Origin: Zygosaccharomyces rouxii
Taxonomy: Eukaryota; Ascomycota; Saccharomycetes; Saccharomycetales; Saccharomycetaceae
DNA: 64,000 bases
Reading direction: 5' to 3'
NCBI RefSeq assembly: GCF_000026365.1
Contig: NC_012991.1
Span: forward strand, 744,001 to 808,000
Program-made: the position numbers and the translations under genes
The notes under the pieces: model-generated
Database searches by the model: none
Told to the model about the DNA's origin: nothing
What the model saw: the letters and a program-made list of their open reading frames with translations, nothing else
Part shown: positions 9,468 through 19,060 of the stretch, piece by piece
Layout of the letters: each line of letters opens with the position of its first letter
How positions within the stretch are numbered: the stretch's first letter is position 1

Positions 9468-10694
9468 CGAAGAACAAACAAAAGCGTGCGTCAATTTGAA
9501 TCGAGTATTACCAACTATTTAATTTCAAATTCAAGTTTGGCTATCTCTTCGTCGTCTAAAAGTTTAGTCTAAACTTGATAAAGTGTCGATATCACGTTTG
9601 CTTACTCTTATTTGAAGGATGCCATAATTATTATTTTTTTCGACTCAATGTGACTAACTGCAATGAAAAAAGACGCCACACTTTTTGTTCCCTTTAAAAA
9701 AAGGAAAAAAGAAATGACTCCGTGTTCACGTGCGAGTGGCAGATAAACGCATACAGCCGTATGCACTGTAAACGAATACCATGTGACCAGGTTTATTCCG
9801 CTTATCATTTTTTCTTTTTTTTTCCTTTTCTTTTTTTTTCTTCTTTCTTTTTTCATTTCTTTTTCCTTTTCCTCTTCCATTCTAGACCAAGGTTGTCTGT
9901 CTCGGGCTTTCCCCTTCACATTCTAGGCGGACGTTGACTTCTAAGAGCTCACCACACTTCACCGCACACTAAGAGTAGTACAATCGATTGTATAGACGGC
10001 AGATAAAAAAAAAATGGACCAATTTGATATCTATAGCGACTTCCGTCGTTACTATGGTGCAGGTTGCTAGATTGGAATAAACGTGTTACTATATATCCAC
10101 ATATATATAATACAGTGAATTACTACAATCTAGCCTGATGATTCATTTGTCCGATGGCTATCGTATCGGCTACTCGATGAAACATTCCTAGCAACTCATT
10201 GCCATTTTTTTTACAACAACCGAAGCAGCTGAAATTCATTTACAACCACCATTGTGAGAGTTACTTAGCCTTTCTATTTGTCTCGGATATTAACTTAGGA
10301 TTATAACTTCGTCCTGTGCTCCGTATTCCTACCTTACTGAAATATACCGCTCAGTACTCTCTTCTCCAATACCCACTACTATACAAGCTACTACACCCAC
10401 TATCTTACACACTACAATACTCTCATTTTTCCATACTTGAGACTGGTACGGCTGTTATTAGTGTGATTTCTTTTTTTCGTTTTTCAATTATAGTTTTTCA
10501 TTTTTTTTTTTTTCCATTTCTTCCTCCTGCATAAGAACAGGAACATTCACATTGAAAACGGAAGGGCATCGAAATAGAGCCATACGGTAAGTACTAAGAA
10601 TACAAGTACAACGGTTTCTTAAAAAAAGAGACGAAGAAGTAAAGGAAGTTTTTCAAAGTTAGATGAAGTCGCTAGTAGAGTAGGGCTCCTCGTA
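9468..10694. other. Long divergent MET4-RGS2 intergenic region
   Basis: About 1.2 kb with no convincing gene. It contains a CACGTG site at 9727, long T-rich tracts at 9807-9870, 10467-10515 and elsewhere, and a TATATATAA-type stretch near 10100. The short ORFs on both strands here are Lys- or Phe-rich readings of the T tracts. Its length suggests an extensively regulated promoter for one or both neighbours. Confidence 0.6.
9727..9732. promoter_or_regulatory. Cbf1 E-box upstream of MET4
   Basis: TTCACGTGC contains TCACGTG, the preferred Cbf1 site, about 260 bp upstream of the MET4 ATG. Cbf1 recruits Met4 to sulfur genes, so the site could let Met4 act on its own promoter. That consequence is inferred. 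Confidence 0.6.
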
Positions 10695-11513
10695 ATGCAA
10701 TGTCATGAGAATTCTTCAATCCCCAGTTTGCATGAGGTATTAACGAAGTCAGTTCAAGATGAGATAGAGAATGACCCTTATACGTTGAACAAATTTGAAC
10801 AGTTTTTACTGAAATCACACTGTGAAGAGAACTACGAATTCTGGAGAAGCTGTGATGGATACCTTTTAAAATATGATAATGATGATTTTGACATACAGAA
10901 AGGGAACTCCAAAATTTACAAAAAGTTCATTAGAGCAAATTCACCGATGGAGTGTAACTTACCCGAGGATATAAAACAAAATTTTAGAGAGAGCTACCAC
11001 CATGGTTCGAGAGTTCCAAAGGACACTTTGTGTAGAGCAAGACAACATTCATGGTCATTAATGAAAGATGCTTATAGACAGTACGTTAGGCAAGTTTGCA
11101 AAAGGAGTGGATGTTGCAATAGTAGATCCGTTAGTCGAAGTGAATCGCCATCAGAAGTTACTAGAATACGATCTGATCTATCACATACAAGTTTAACGAT
11201 TCCAATAATTGAGCTCCCGACATTAGCAGTGACTAATACTAGTAAACCAACAGGCGCTAGTCATGCATTTAGAAGGAGTAGTAGTTTCAGTTCAAGTGGA
11301 CCTGAGACATCAAGCAGTAGTGAAGAAAGCCCTACGGAACCGCCAGATGCGATTGGTGCTGGTACCCAAAGATTATTTTCGAAGGGTAAAGAATTCATGA
11401 GTCGATTTAGGTTAAAGAACAGACGTACATCATTTGCATCTCAGTCATCAACAAATTCTATCTATACAAACTTTGAAAGAAGGGCTAGCGATAGAACTTT
11501 GTATCAGAAATAA
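10695..11513 (+). CDS. RGS2: Regulator of G-protein signalling Rgs2
   Basis: 272 aa (S. cerevisiae about 309). The N-terminal RGS domain spans about residues 12-135: SLHEVLTKS, FEQFLLKSHCEENYEFW, the KIYKKFIRANSPMECNL stretch and FRESYHHGSR to ARQHSWSLMKDAYRQYVRQV, in the order of the nine-helix RGS fold. The remainder is Ser-rich and ends with a basic patch (FMSRFRLKNRRTSF). Rgs2 is a GTPase activator for the glucose-sensing Galpha subunit Gpa2 and so damps cAMP signalling. It lies between MET4 and LEU4/LEU9, as YOR107W lies beside LEU9 in S. cerevisiae. Confidence 0.93.
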   Translation: MQCHENSSIPSLHEVLTKSVQDEIENDPYTLNKFEQFLLKSHCEENYEFWRSCDGYLLKYDNDDFDIQKGNSKIYKKFIRANSPMECNLPEDIKQNFRESYHHGSRVPKDTLCRARQHSWSLMKDAYRQYVRQVCKRSGCCNSRSVSRSESPSEVTRIRSDLSHTSLTIPIIELPTLAVTNTSKPTGASHAFRRSSSFSSSGPETSSSSEESPTEPPDAIGAGTQRLFSKGKEFMSRFRLKNRRTSFASQSSTNSIYTNFERRASDRTLYQK

Positions 11514-11667
11514 AGTAAGTTGTAACGAATATTAAGCATTATATTTTTTATTTTTAATTTTTTTTTTTTTTTCATTGCATATTTCATTGCATGTCGGTAG
11601 ATTTTCTTTTTCTCTTTTTTTTCTTCCTATGACCTTACGGGCCGGTTTCGCTGTGTATAATTGAACA

Positions 11668-11674
11668 TGACTCA
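11668..11674. promoter_or_regulatory. Gcn4-binding site upstream of LEU4/LEU9
   Basis: ATGACTCAGTCAT contains TGACTCA at 11668-11674, about 130 bp upstream of the start codon. Gcn4 recognises TGACTCA and induces leucine biosynthesis in general amino-acid control. I saw no complete Leu3 site (CCGG-N4-CCGG); only one CCGG half site lies at 11642. Confidence 0.75.
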
Positions 11675-11803
11675 GTCATGAAAAAATTCTACTTACAAGT
11701 AAGCAGATATAAAAGAGGTTTAACTACTAGCTTTCACTAACGAATCTCGATATTACCGAGTCTTAAGGCCAAACAAGCAGTAGTCGGATAAAAGTCAAGA
11801 GAC

Positions 11804-13642
11804 ATGATTCGAGAAACAGCTGTTAGATTAGCTCAAAATGTTGGGAGGGCTGGTAAAAGCATTCCTCCCATCAAACTGGCATATAAGAATATGTTGAAAG
11901 ATCCAAGTATCAAATACAAAAAATTTCAACAGAACCCTTTCCCACAGAGACAGTGGCCAAACCGTGTTATCGAAAAGGCTCCACGTTGGCTTTCTACAGA
12001 TTTGAGAGATGGTAACCAATCACTCCCGGATCCTATGTCTGTAGAACAGAAAAAGGAATATTTTCATAAATTGTTAGAGATTGGATTTAAAGAGATCGAA
12101 GTTTCATTCCCATCTGCATCTCAAACAGATTTCGATTTCACCAGATATGCTGTCGAAAATGCTCCTGATGATGTTAGTATTCAATGTTTAGTTCAATCAC
12201 GTGAGCATTTGATTAAGCGTACAGTTGAAGCTCTAACGGGTGCCAAAAGAGCTACTATACATTCTTATTTGGCAACAAGTGATCTTTTCCGTAATGTGGT
12301 TTTCAAAATGTCCCAAGAGGAAGCTGTTAAAATGGCTGTTGAATCCACTAAGCTGATTAGAAGCTTGACAAAGGATGATCCAAATCAACAGGCAACCCGC
12401 TGGACCTATCAATTTTCACCAGAGACTTTCAGCGATACACCAACTGAATTTGCCGTTGAAATCTGTGAGGCTGTGAAGGCTGCATGGGAACCTACTGAGG
12501 AAAATCCAATTATCTTTAATTTACCTGCCACCGTGGAAGTTTCAACACCAAATATTTATGCGGACCAAGTCGAATATTTCTCAACTCATATTTCTGAACG
12601 TGAAAAAGTTAGCATTTCTGTCCATTGTCATAACGATCGTGGTTGTGGTGTCGCTGCAAGTGAATTGGCTATATTAGCAGGCGCTGATCGTGTGGAAGGC
12701 TGTATCTTTGGTAACGGTGAACGTACTGGTAACGTTGACTTAGTGACCATTGCTCTAAACATGTATACTCAAGGTGTTTCTCCAAATTTGGATTTCTCTG
12801 AGTTGACTAAGCTCATTGAAGTTGTGGAGCGTTGTAACAAAATTCCAATTTCTCCAAGAGCTCCTTACGGTGGTGAGTTAGTTGTTTGTGCATTTAGTGG
12901 TTCTCATCAAGATGCTATCAAGAAAGGTTTTGCCGCTCAAGAGCAAAGACGTGCTCTTGGCGACACTATCTGGTCTATTCCATACTTGCCACTTGACCCT
13001 AAGGATATCGGTCGTGACTATGCTGCCGTGATCCGTGTCAACTCTCAATCAGGTAAGGGTGGTGCTGCATGGATTATTTTGAGATCTTTGGGTCTTGATC
13101 TTCCAAGAAACTTACAAATTTTGTTCTCTAAAGAGGTTCAAAATACCGCTGATTCTTTAGGTCGTGAACTAAAGTCCACTGAAATTTGTGATTTGTTCAA
13201 GGAAAAATACAACTTCAACAACGAGCATTTCAACCATATCAACTTGTTGGATTACGACATCGTCAAAACCGGTTCCGACCGTAGAAGCCTAAACGGTCAA
13301 GTTGAAATTAACGGTCAAGTTCATGACATCCAAGGTTCTGGTAACGGTCCAATCTCTTCATTGATTGATTCATTGTCTAATTTGCTAAGCGTTAGACTAA
13401 CTGTTGAAAGTTACGCCGAACACTCTCTAGGTTCAGGCTCATCAACTCAAGCTGCTACTTACGTTTCTTTAGCCTACAGACGTGAATCCGATAACGAAAT
13501 CACTTGTCAATGGGGTGTTGGTACTTCAGAAGATGTTGGTGATGCATCATTTAGAGCTATCCTGTCTTCTGTCAATAGCATCTTTAACGCTGGTGAAATT
13601 ACTTTACCTAAAACAGCGGATTCTGCTGCAGGCTCTCAATAA
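11804..13642 (+). CDS. LEU4: Alpha-isopropylmalate synthase (single Leu4/Leu9 ancestor)
   Basis: 612 aa (S. cerevisiae Leu4 has 619). It condenses acetyl-CoA with 2-ketoisovalerate, the first committed step of leucine synthesis. The catalytic TIM barrel shows RWLSTDLRDGNQSLPDPM near residue 63, SVHCHNDRGCG near 281 and FGNGERTGNVDL near 304. The C-terminal regulatory domain (about 440-600) has the GSGNGPISSL and EHSLGSGSSTQAA segments of the leucine-feedback site. The first 29 residues (MIRETAVRLAQNVGRAGKS) are basic and amphipathic like a mitochondrial presequence. Met30 in AYKNMLKDPS matches the second, cytosolic start used in S. cerevisiae Leu4. In post-duplication yeast this gene became LEU4 and LEU9. 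Confidence 0.97.
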   Translation: MIRETAVRLAQNVGRAGKSIPPIKLAYKNMLKDPSIKYKKFQQNPFPQRQWPNRVIEKAPRWLSTDLRDGNQSLPDPMSVEQKKEYFHKLLEIGFKEIEVSFPSASQTDFDFTRYAVENAPDDVSIQCLVQSREHLIKRTVEALTGAKRATIHSYLATSDLFRNVVFKMSQEEAVKMAVESTKLIRSLTKDDPNQQATRWTYQFSPETFSDTPTEFAVEICEAVKAAWEPTEENPIIFNLPATVEVSTPNIYADQVEYFSTHISEREKVSISVHCHNDRGCGVAASELAILAGADRVEGCIFGNGERTGNVDLVTIALNMYTQGVSPNLDFSELTKLIEVVERCNKIPISPRAPYGGELVVCAFSGSHQDAIKKGFAAQEQRRALGDTIWSIPYLPLDPKDIGRDYAAVIRVNSQSGKGGAAWIILRSLGLDLPRNLQILFSKEVQNTADSLGRELKSTEICDLFKEKYNFNNEHFNHINLLDYDIVKTGSDRRSLNGQVEINGQVHDIQGSGNGPISSLIDSLSNLLSVRLTVESYAEHSLGSGSSTQAATYVSLAYRRESDNEITCQWGVGTSEDVGDASFRAILSSVNSIFNAGEITLPKTADSAAGSQ

Positions 13643-14099
13643 ACGAGGGTAGGTAAGTGAATGATACACCACCACTATTTATATACGTAGGACACTTTTA
13701 CGTTATTTACGTACTAAGAAAGAGCATTCATAGCAAACATGATTGAGTCAATTGGTCTTCTTTATTCGTAATTCTTACATTCGTTACCATGTTTCTTCTT
13801 AATAGGCTGTCGAATTCTTTGTAGTTATATTTTTTTTTTTTTTTTTCAACATCAACAGACGAAAGGGGTCAAACTAAACAAACCATCACCAAGAAGTTCA
13901 TTGCAATTCCAGAAATCAATAGAGGTTTAGGTAGAATCTAAGTGGTTTAAACTGGTTGAATTATTGAATTCGTAAACTTTGTCTTTCACCTAGAAAAGAA
14001 ACTGAAGAATACTCACCTTTTGGCCATTTTTTTTTTCCCTTTCTCTTTTTTGTTATTAAAAAAACTCACTCTCTTTAGCACTGCACTTCAAAACCTGTA
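13643..14099. other. LEU4-INP52/53 intergenic region
   Basis: 457 bp between co-directed genes. It has T tracts at 13830-13846 and 14027-14035 and AT-rich sequence, presumably the LEU4 3' end and the promoter of the phosphatase gene. I recognise nothing else. Confidence 0.5.
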
Positions 14100-17000
14100 A
14101 TGATTATATATCTGTCTAAGAGGCTTGAGAGGAGGATTGCAATAGTTTCTGAATCATTTGCATTGATTTTCAAATCTGTATCAGTTGGTGATGCGGATTC
14201 AAGGCGGCCTCGTTGCGCCATTGAACTTTTACCCAAGGATGAATTAAGCAATCAAGGATTCAAGAAGTTATCATCACATGAAATTTACGGGTTTATTGGT
14301 CTCATAGAAGTAGAAGGTTTAATCTTTGTTGGTGCTATTACTGGGAAATCAAAAGTTGCACAACCGACACCCGGTGAAACGGTTAATAAGATCTTCGCAG
14401 TTGATTTTTTCTGTTTGAACAGTTCAAAGTGGGATTTTGTAGAGATAGACTCATCAGGATATCCTGTTTCATCAGAGGGTGAACCAAATTATGCAGAATC
14501 GTTCCCTAGGCATCCATGTTATGAATTGAAAAAACTATTATCCAACGGATCTTTTTACTACAGTTCAGATTTCGATCTAACGTCAACTTTACAAAATAGA
14601 GGATTTGGTGATCATTCATTAAGTGCGGATAATTACCAGGAGGAGTATATGTGGAATTACTTTTTAATGCAGGAGATAATTACTTATAGAGATAGATTGG
14701 AACCTCATGCAAAACAAATTTTAGATGATCAAGGGTTTTTAACTACAGTGATACGTGGATTTGCAGAAACGTTTGTTACTTATCTTAAAAGGTTAAAAGT
14801 TGGAGTTACAATAATTTCCAAACAGAGTTGGAAAAGGGCAGGAACAAGATTTATTGTTCGTGGTGTAGATGATGAAGGTAATGTAGCCAATTTTGTCGAG
14901 ACAGAATTTATCATGTATTCGTCACAGTACTGTTATGCATTTAGTCAAATTAGAGGCAGTATCCCTGTATTTTGGGAGCAAGATACTTCTCTAATCAATC
15001 CAAGGGTTCAAATCACTAGGTCAGTTGAGGCTACACAACCGATATTTGATGAACATTTTTCCAGATTGGTGGAAGAATATGGTCCTGTACATGTGGTAAA
15101 CCTACTATCAACAAAAACGAATGAAATTGAATTGTCCCAGCGTTACAGGCAGCATTTGAAGAACTCGCCCAAATTGAAGTTGGGGCAAGATGTGTTCCTT
15201 ACAGAATTCGATTTTCATAAAGAAACTTCACAAGAAGGTTTTGCTGGCGTCAGGAAATTGATCCCCATGATAATGGATTCCATGTTAGTAGCAGGTTATT
15301 TCTCTTATGATGTTAGAGAAAAAAGATTGATATCCGAGCAACAAGGTGTATTTAGAACCAATTGTTTGGATTGTCTCGATAGAACCAATTTGGTGCAACA
15401 AGTTTTGTCATTAACTGCCTTTAAAACGTTTTTGGAGGATTTCCATTTGGCTAATGTTAAAGTCTATGTTGACAATGAAGACTTCGTCATTAAACATAAC
15501 ACACTTTGGGCTGATCATGGTGACCAGATATCACAGATCTATACAGGTACCAATGCTCTAAAATCATCGTTTTCTAGAAAAGGAAAGATGTCATTTGCAG
15601 GTGCTCTTTCAGATGCTACTAAGTCTGTTAGTAGAATGTACATCAACAACTTTATGGATAAAAATAAACAACAGAATATTGATACACTTTTGGGTCGTCT
15701 GCCCCATCAACAGTCTGTTCAACTATATGATCCAATAAGTGAATATGTTGATGATAAATTGAACGGTCTATCAGATCAATTTACTTCATATTCAACTACA
15801 AACATTCTAGTGGGTACATTTAATGTTAACGGTACTTCCAGACATGCGGATCTTTCCAAGTGGCTTTTCCCCATTGGTGATAAATTTAAGCCTGATATCG
15901 TTGTTTTGGGACTTCAAGAAGTAATTGAGTTATCGGCTGGATCTCTTTTAAATGCTGACTATTCCAAGGGCTCCTTTTGGGAAAATATGGTCAATAAATG
16001 TTTGAATCAATACGATGAAAAATATCTACTGTTAAGAGTGGAGCAGATGTCTTCATTGATCATACTATTCTTCGTCAAGGCAGATAAAGCACATATGGTT
16101 AAACAAGTGGAGGGTGCCACTAAGAAAACTGGATTTGGGGGTATCACAGGTAATAAAGGTGCTGTTGCGATTAGATTCGAATATGGGGGTACGTCATTCT
16201 GCTTCGTAAATGCTCATTTTTCTGCAGGCGCAAATAACATCGATGAACGTCGTAGTGATTATGAGAGTATCGTGAAGAATATTATATTCACTAGATCCAA
16301 GACTATTCCGCATCATGATTCCATCTTTTGGCTTGGTGACCTGAACTACAGAATCATATTACCTAATGAAGAAGTCAGAAGAGAACTATCGGCGAAAAAA
16401 GAAGGCTATATAGAAAGACTATTGCGCTACGACCAATTGACCCAAGAGATTAACACGGGAGTTGTGTTTCAAGGATTTAGAGAACCTACTCTTAAATTTA
16501 GACCCACTTACAAATATGATAATAACACAGACAATTACGACTCTTCAGAAAAGGCCAGAACGCCTTCATGGACTGATAGAATTGTGTACAAAGGTACTAA
16601 CTTACACCCATTAGCTTATTCCGATGCTCACTTGATTATCAGTGATCATAGGCCTGTCTATGCTGCTTACAGGGCTAAGATTACTCTGATCGACGAGAAT
16701 ATCAGACTGGATCTGACAAATCGTCTATACCGCGAGTACAAACAGGCCCATCCAGAAGTGGCAGAGCAACACTATAATCACCTCATTGATTTAGAAGAAG
16801 GAAAATCACCTGCCAAAAATATTCCTGCAAGTCCCGGGTTTGATCTTCTAGACTTACATGGCACAATGAAACCTAAACCTTCGCCGATCTCATCTCTCTC
16901 ATCGGCTTCTCCAGAACCTACTGTATCCATAAGGCGTGAAAGTTCACCACCTCTGAGCGATACTCATCCCGGGCAGAAATTGCGTCCACCTCCACCACCC

Positions 17001-18188
17001 GCGCCCAGATCCTCTTCATCTGTTAGGGTATTGCAATTGGCTGATACAGATACGTCCTCCGTCTCTAGGAAATCATCTGAATCTTCAGTGCCATCTCATC
17101 AAGATTCCCAATCAACCAACTCAGCACGACCACCAGTACCCCAGTCTAGAAGATCGGTACCACCTGGATTTAACGAAACTATTTTGACCCCGAAGAATAC
17201 TAGCAGATCTAGTACTCCCGTTAGCATTCCTAAGGTGGAGGCACCAGCACCACGGAAGGCGGCTACGTTCCCCGAGAGCACCATAGTTGCATCAAACGGT
17301 TCACCACAACCACGTTTGGCCGCAACAAAGACAGATTCAGATATCGTGGCTACACCAAAGAAAAAAGGGCCACCGGTGCCACCACGTTCACCTGGGCTTC
17401 GTTCGCATTCTGCTAGTTCAAACCCAGAGATACTTTCACTACCGCTTGAACTTCAGAAGAAAGTTTCCACAGTTCCGTCTGTCTCCAATGAGACTGAAAC
17501 ACAACCTTTGGAATCTGCTCATACAGATTCGAGTAATGCAAATAATCTGCTACCTAAGAGGACACCCCCAGTCCCACCACGTGCCAATGCATCGACACCA
17601 GAGTTACATTCGGATGTCAATACGTCAACATCAAGTATTTCTAGTAATACTAATACGTTGGTTCCCAAGAAGAAAGTACCACAAGTGCCATCTCATATTA
17701 ACGAACAAACAACAACGAAGACCAAATCGGAATCAGACGTTCCAGTTAAGAAATTACCGCCAGCAGCGCTGCATGCGAATGAACTGACCCCTCTGGCACC
17801 TGCACCAATTTCATTGGAAGAATCAGAGGGGCTAATATCCAAGAAAAGGGTTCCGCCACCGGTACCTTCTCATTCAAGTCAATCGAATTGGAGTGCTGCT
17901 AATACCTTAATACCCAAGAAGAAAACGCCACCTGCTTCTACAACTGAACTGAAATCTACGAATACCAAGGAGTCCAACCCACAACTTACAGAGGATTCCC
18001 CTGCTCTTACTAGCACCTTATTATCCAGGAATAAATCGCCCGCACCTCCTGTTCCTAGACAAGTCAATGAACACACCGAGGAGGCAGAATTTAGTAATGT
18101 CAAGAAAACACCGCCTGCTAAACCTACCAAGAAACCTGAAGTAGAAAATTTGAGCCTAGATTCTTGGAAACCTTTGACTCCAAAATGA
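14100..18188 (+). CDS. INP53: Synaptojanin-like inositol polyphosphate 5-phosphatase with a long proline-rich tail
   Basis: 1362 aa. The N-terminal Sac1-type domain (about 1-480) keeps the active CX5R signature in RTNCLDCLDRTN (Cys near 421), as in Inp52/Inp53 but not Inp51. A 5-phosphatase domain follows (about 570-860) with NILVGTFNVNG, FWLGDLNYRI near 743, PSWTDRIVYK near 822 and SDHRPVY near 848. The tail from about 930 is Ser/Pro-rich and contains many P-x-x-P motifs preceded by basic residues. Such enzymes dephosphorylate PI(4,5)P2 and other phosphoinositides at the plasma membrane, endosomes and TGN. The gene corresponds to both INP52 (YNL106C) and INP53 (YOR109W); the symbol follows the latter only for convenience. 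It is longer than either paralogue (about 1183 and 1107 aa), mainly in the tail. Confidence 0.95.
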   Translation: MIIYLSKRLERRIAIVSESFALIFKSVSVGDADSRRPRCAIELLPKDELSNQGFKKLSSHEIYGFIGLIEVEGLIFVGAITGKSKVAQPTPGETVNKIFAVDFFCLNSSKWDFVEIDSSGYPVSSEGEPNYAESFPRHPCYELKKLLSNGSFYYSSDFDLTSTLQNRGFGDHSLSADNYQEEYMWNYFLMQEIITYRDRLEPHAKQILDDQGFLTTVIRGFAETFVTYLKRLKVGVTIISKQSWKRAGTRFIVRGVDDEGNVANFVETEFIMYSSQYCYAFSQIRGSIPVFWEQDTSLINPRVQITRSVEATQPIFDEHFSRLVEEYGPVHVVNLLSTKTNEIELSQRYRQHLKNSPKLKLGQDVFLTEFDFHKETSQEGFAGVRKLIPMIMDSMLVAGYFSYDVREKRLISEQQGVFRTNCLDCLDRTNLVQQVLSLTAFKTFLEDFHLANVKVYVDNEDFVIKHNTLWADHGDQISQIYTGTNALKSSFSRKGKMSFAGALSDATKSVSRMYINNFMDKNKQQNIDTLLGRLPHQQSVQLYDPISEYVDDKLNGLSDQFTSYSTTNILVGTFNVNGTSRHADLSKWLFPIGDKFKPDIVVLGLQEVIELSAGSLLNADYSKGSFWENMVNKCLNQYDEKYLLLRVEQMSSLIILFFVKADKAHMVKQVEGATKKTGFGGITGNKGAVAIRFEYGGTSFCFVNAHFSAGANNIDERRSDYESIVKNIIFTRSKTIPHHDSIFWLGDLNYRIILPNEEVRRELSAKKEGYIERLLRYDQLTQEINTGVVFQGFREPTLKFRPTYKYDNNTDNYDSSEKARTPSWTDRIVYKGTNLHPLAYSDAHLIISDHRPVYAAYRAKITLIDENIRLDLTNRLYREYKQAHPEVAEQHYNHLIDLEEGKSPAKNIPASPGFDLLDLHGTMKPKPSPISSLSSASPEPTVSIRRESSPPLSDTHPGQKLRPPPPPAPRSSSSVRVLQLADTDTSSVSRKSSESSVPSHQDSQSTNSARPPVPQSRRSVPPGFNETILTPKNTSRSSTPVSIPKVEAPAPRKAATFPESTIVASNGSPQPRLAATKTDSDIVATPKKKGPPVPPRSPGLRSHSASSNPEILSLPLELQKKVSTVPSVSNETETQPLESAHTDSSNANNLLPKRTPPVPPRANASTPELHSDVNTSTSSISSNTNTLVPKKKVPQVPSHINEQTTTKTKSESDVPVKKLPPAALHANELTPLAPAPISLEESEGLISKKRVPPPVPSHSSQSNWSAANTLIPKKKTPPASTTELKSTNTKESNPQLTEDSPALTSTLLSRNKSPAPPVPRQVNEHTEEAEFSNVKKTPPAKPTKKPEVENLSLDSWKPLTPK

Positions 18189-18281
18189 GAATACGATTAT
18201 ACCTAGGACATTTCTATTTTTTTTTTTTATAGAATTCTTATTTCATTATTATTATTATTATTCTAGTTTTAAAAAATTCGT

Positions 18282-18935
18282 TCATTCCTTTAATTGTTTA
18301 TTTACCTTGGCCTTTAGTTCTTCAATCTCTGAATCTACCTGTTTTATACCCAAATTTATCCTATCAATTTCTTCCTGCTCTAATTGTTTAGAGAACGCAC
18401 ATGAATCAGATTTGTTAGACGGCAGTAAATTACCAGGTGTACTCAACAGAGTTTTGAAGAATTGCTCGTTGGGTTCATTGAACACTATCTCATCATAAAA
18501 AACTGAAGAAATCTCATCATCAGGCTGTTGCGGACTATCTGGATTAACGTTGTGGTAGGGATGTAGTCTCAAATGGTGATAAAAGCTCAACATCTTTTCA
18601 TTTGCTTCATCAACGAAATGTATTTTGACGTTAATTTCAAATTCACCCCAACCCGTCTCTGTCAATTCAAATGGCGGTGCTTCTACAGTCCTGGTAGCAT
18701 TGGGATAAGTATCGTGCAGCTTAAATACCACTTTCTTGATGTAGTAGGAGATATCTTCATTTTGAGGTCCCCTTACAAAAATAGTCCATATATGTGTGTG
18801 TTCAGCTGGAGCATTGGGGGGTTTGATTTCACCAAGCTTCTTTGCAGTATTACCATAGACGATCGGTCTCGTTACAGAAAGGGTCTTAACTCTCTTTGAT
18901 GTGCCTGTAGCCATCTTCTTATGCGACATTGTCAT
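18282..18935 (-). CDS. YAF9: YEATS-domain subunit of NuA4 and SWR1 complexes
   Basis: 217 aa if the first ATG (18935) is used. The ATG at 18914 gives MATGTSKRVKTLSV, which aligns better with the S. cerevisiae start, so either may be used. The YEATS domain covers about residues 10-130: RPIVYGNTAKKL, EHTHIWTIFVRGPQNEDISY, and ELTETGWGEFEINVKIHF, which carries the aromatic acyl-lysine-binding loop. A C-terminal coiled coil (KQLEQEEIDRINLGIKQVDSE) is the Swc4-binding part in S. cerevisiae. It is expected in the nucleus in NuA4 (H4/H2A acetylation) and SWR1 (H2A.Z exchange). It converges on the phosphatase gene upstream. Confidence 0.96.
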   Translation of the reverse strand: MTMSHKKMATGTSKRVKTLSVTRPIVYGNTAKKLGEIKPPNAPAEHTHIWTIFVRGPQNEDISYYIKKVVFKLHDTYPNATRTVEAPPFELTETGWGEFEINVKIHFVDEANEKMLSFYHHLRLHPYHNVNPDSPQQPDDEISSVFYDEIVFNEPNEQFFKTLLSTPGNLLPSNKSDSCAFSKQLEQEEIDRINLGIKQVDSEIEELKAKVNKQLKE

Positions 18936-19060
18936 TATAGTGTGAAGTTTCTAGTGTTAATGAACTTTTTTCATCATGAGATGAACAAACAGTTGTTTCT
19001 TCACTACAACAAAAGATCAAGAAATTAAAATTGTAAGAAGGTTAAAGAAAAGGTTTTCGG

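Noticed and set aside
9608..9919. Minus-strand ORF rich in Lys/Glu
   Set aside because: It is the complement of the T-rich tracts in the MET4-RGS2 promoter and has no protein-like features.
11641..11655. Leu3 site upstream of LEU4
   Set aside because: Only one CCGG half is present; the second half at the required spacing is missing.
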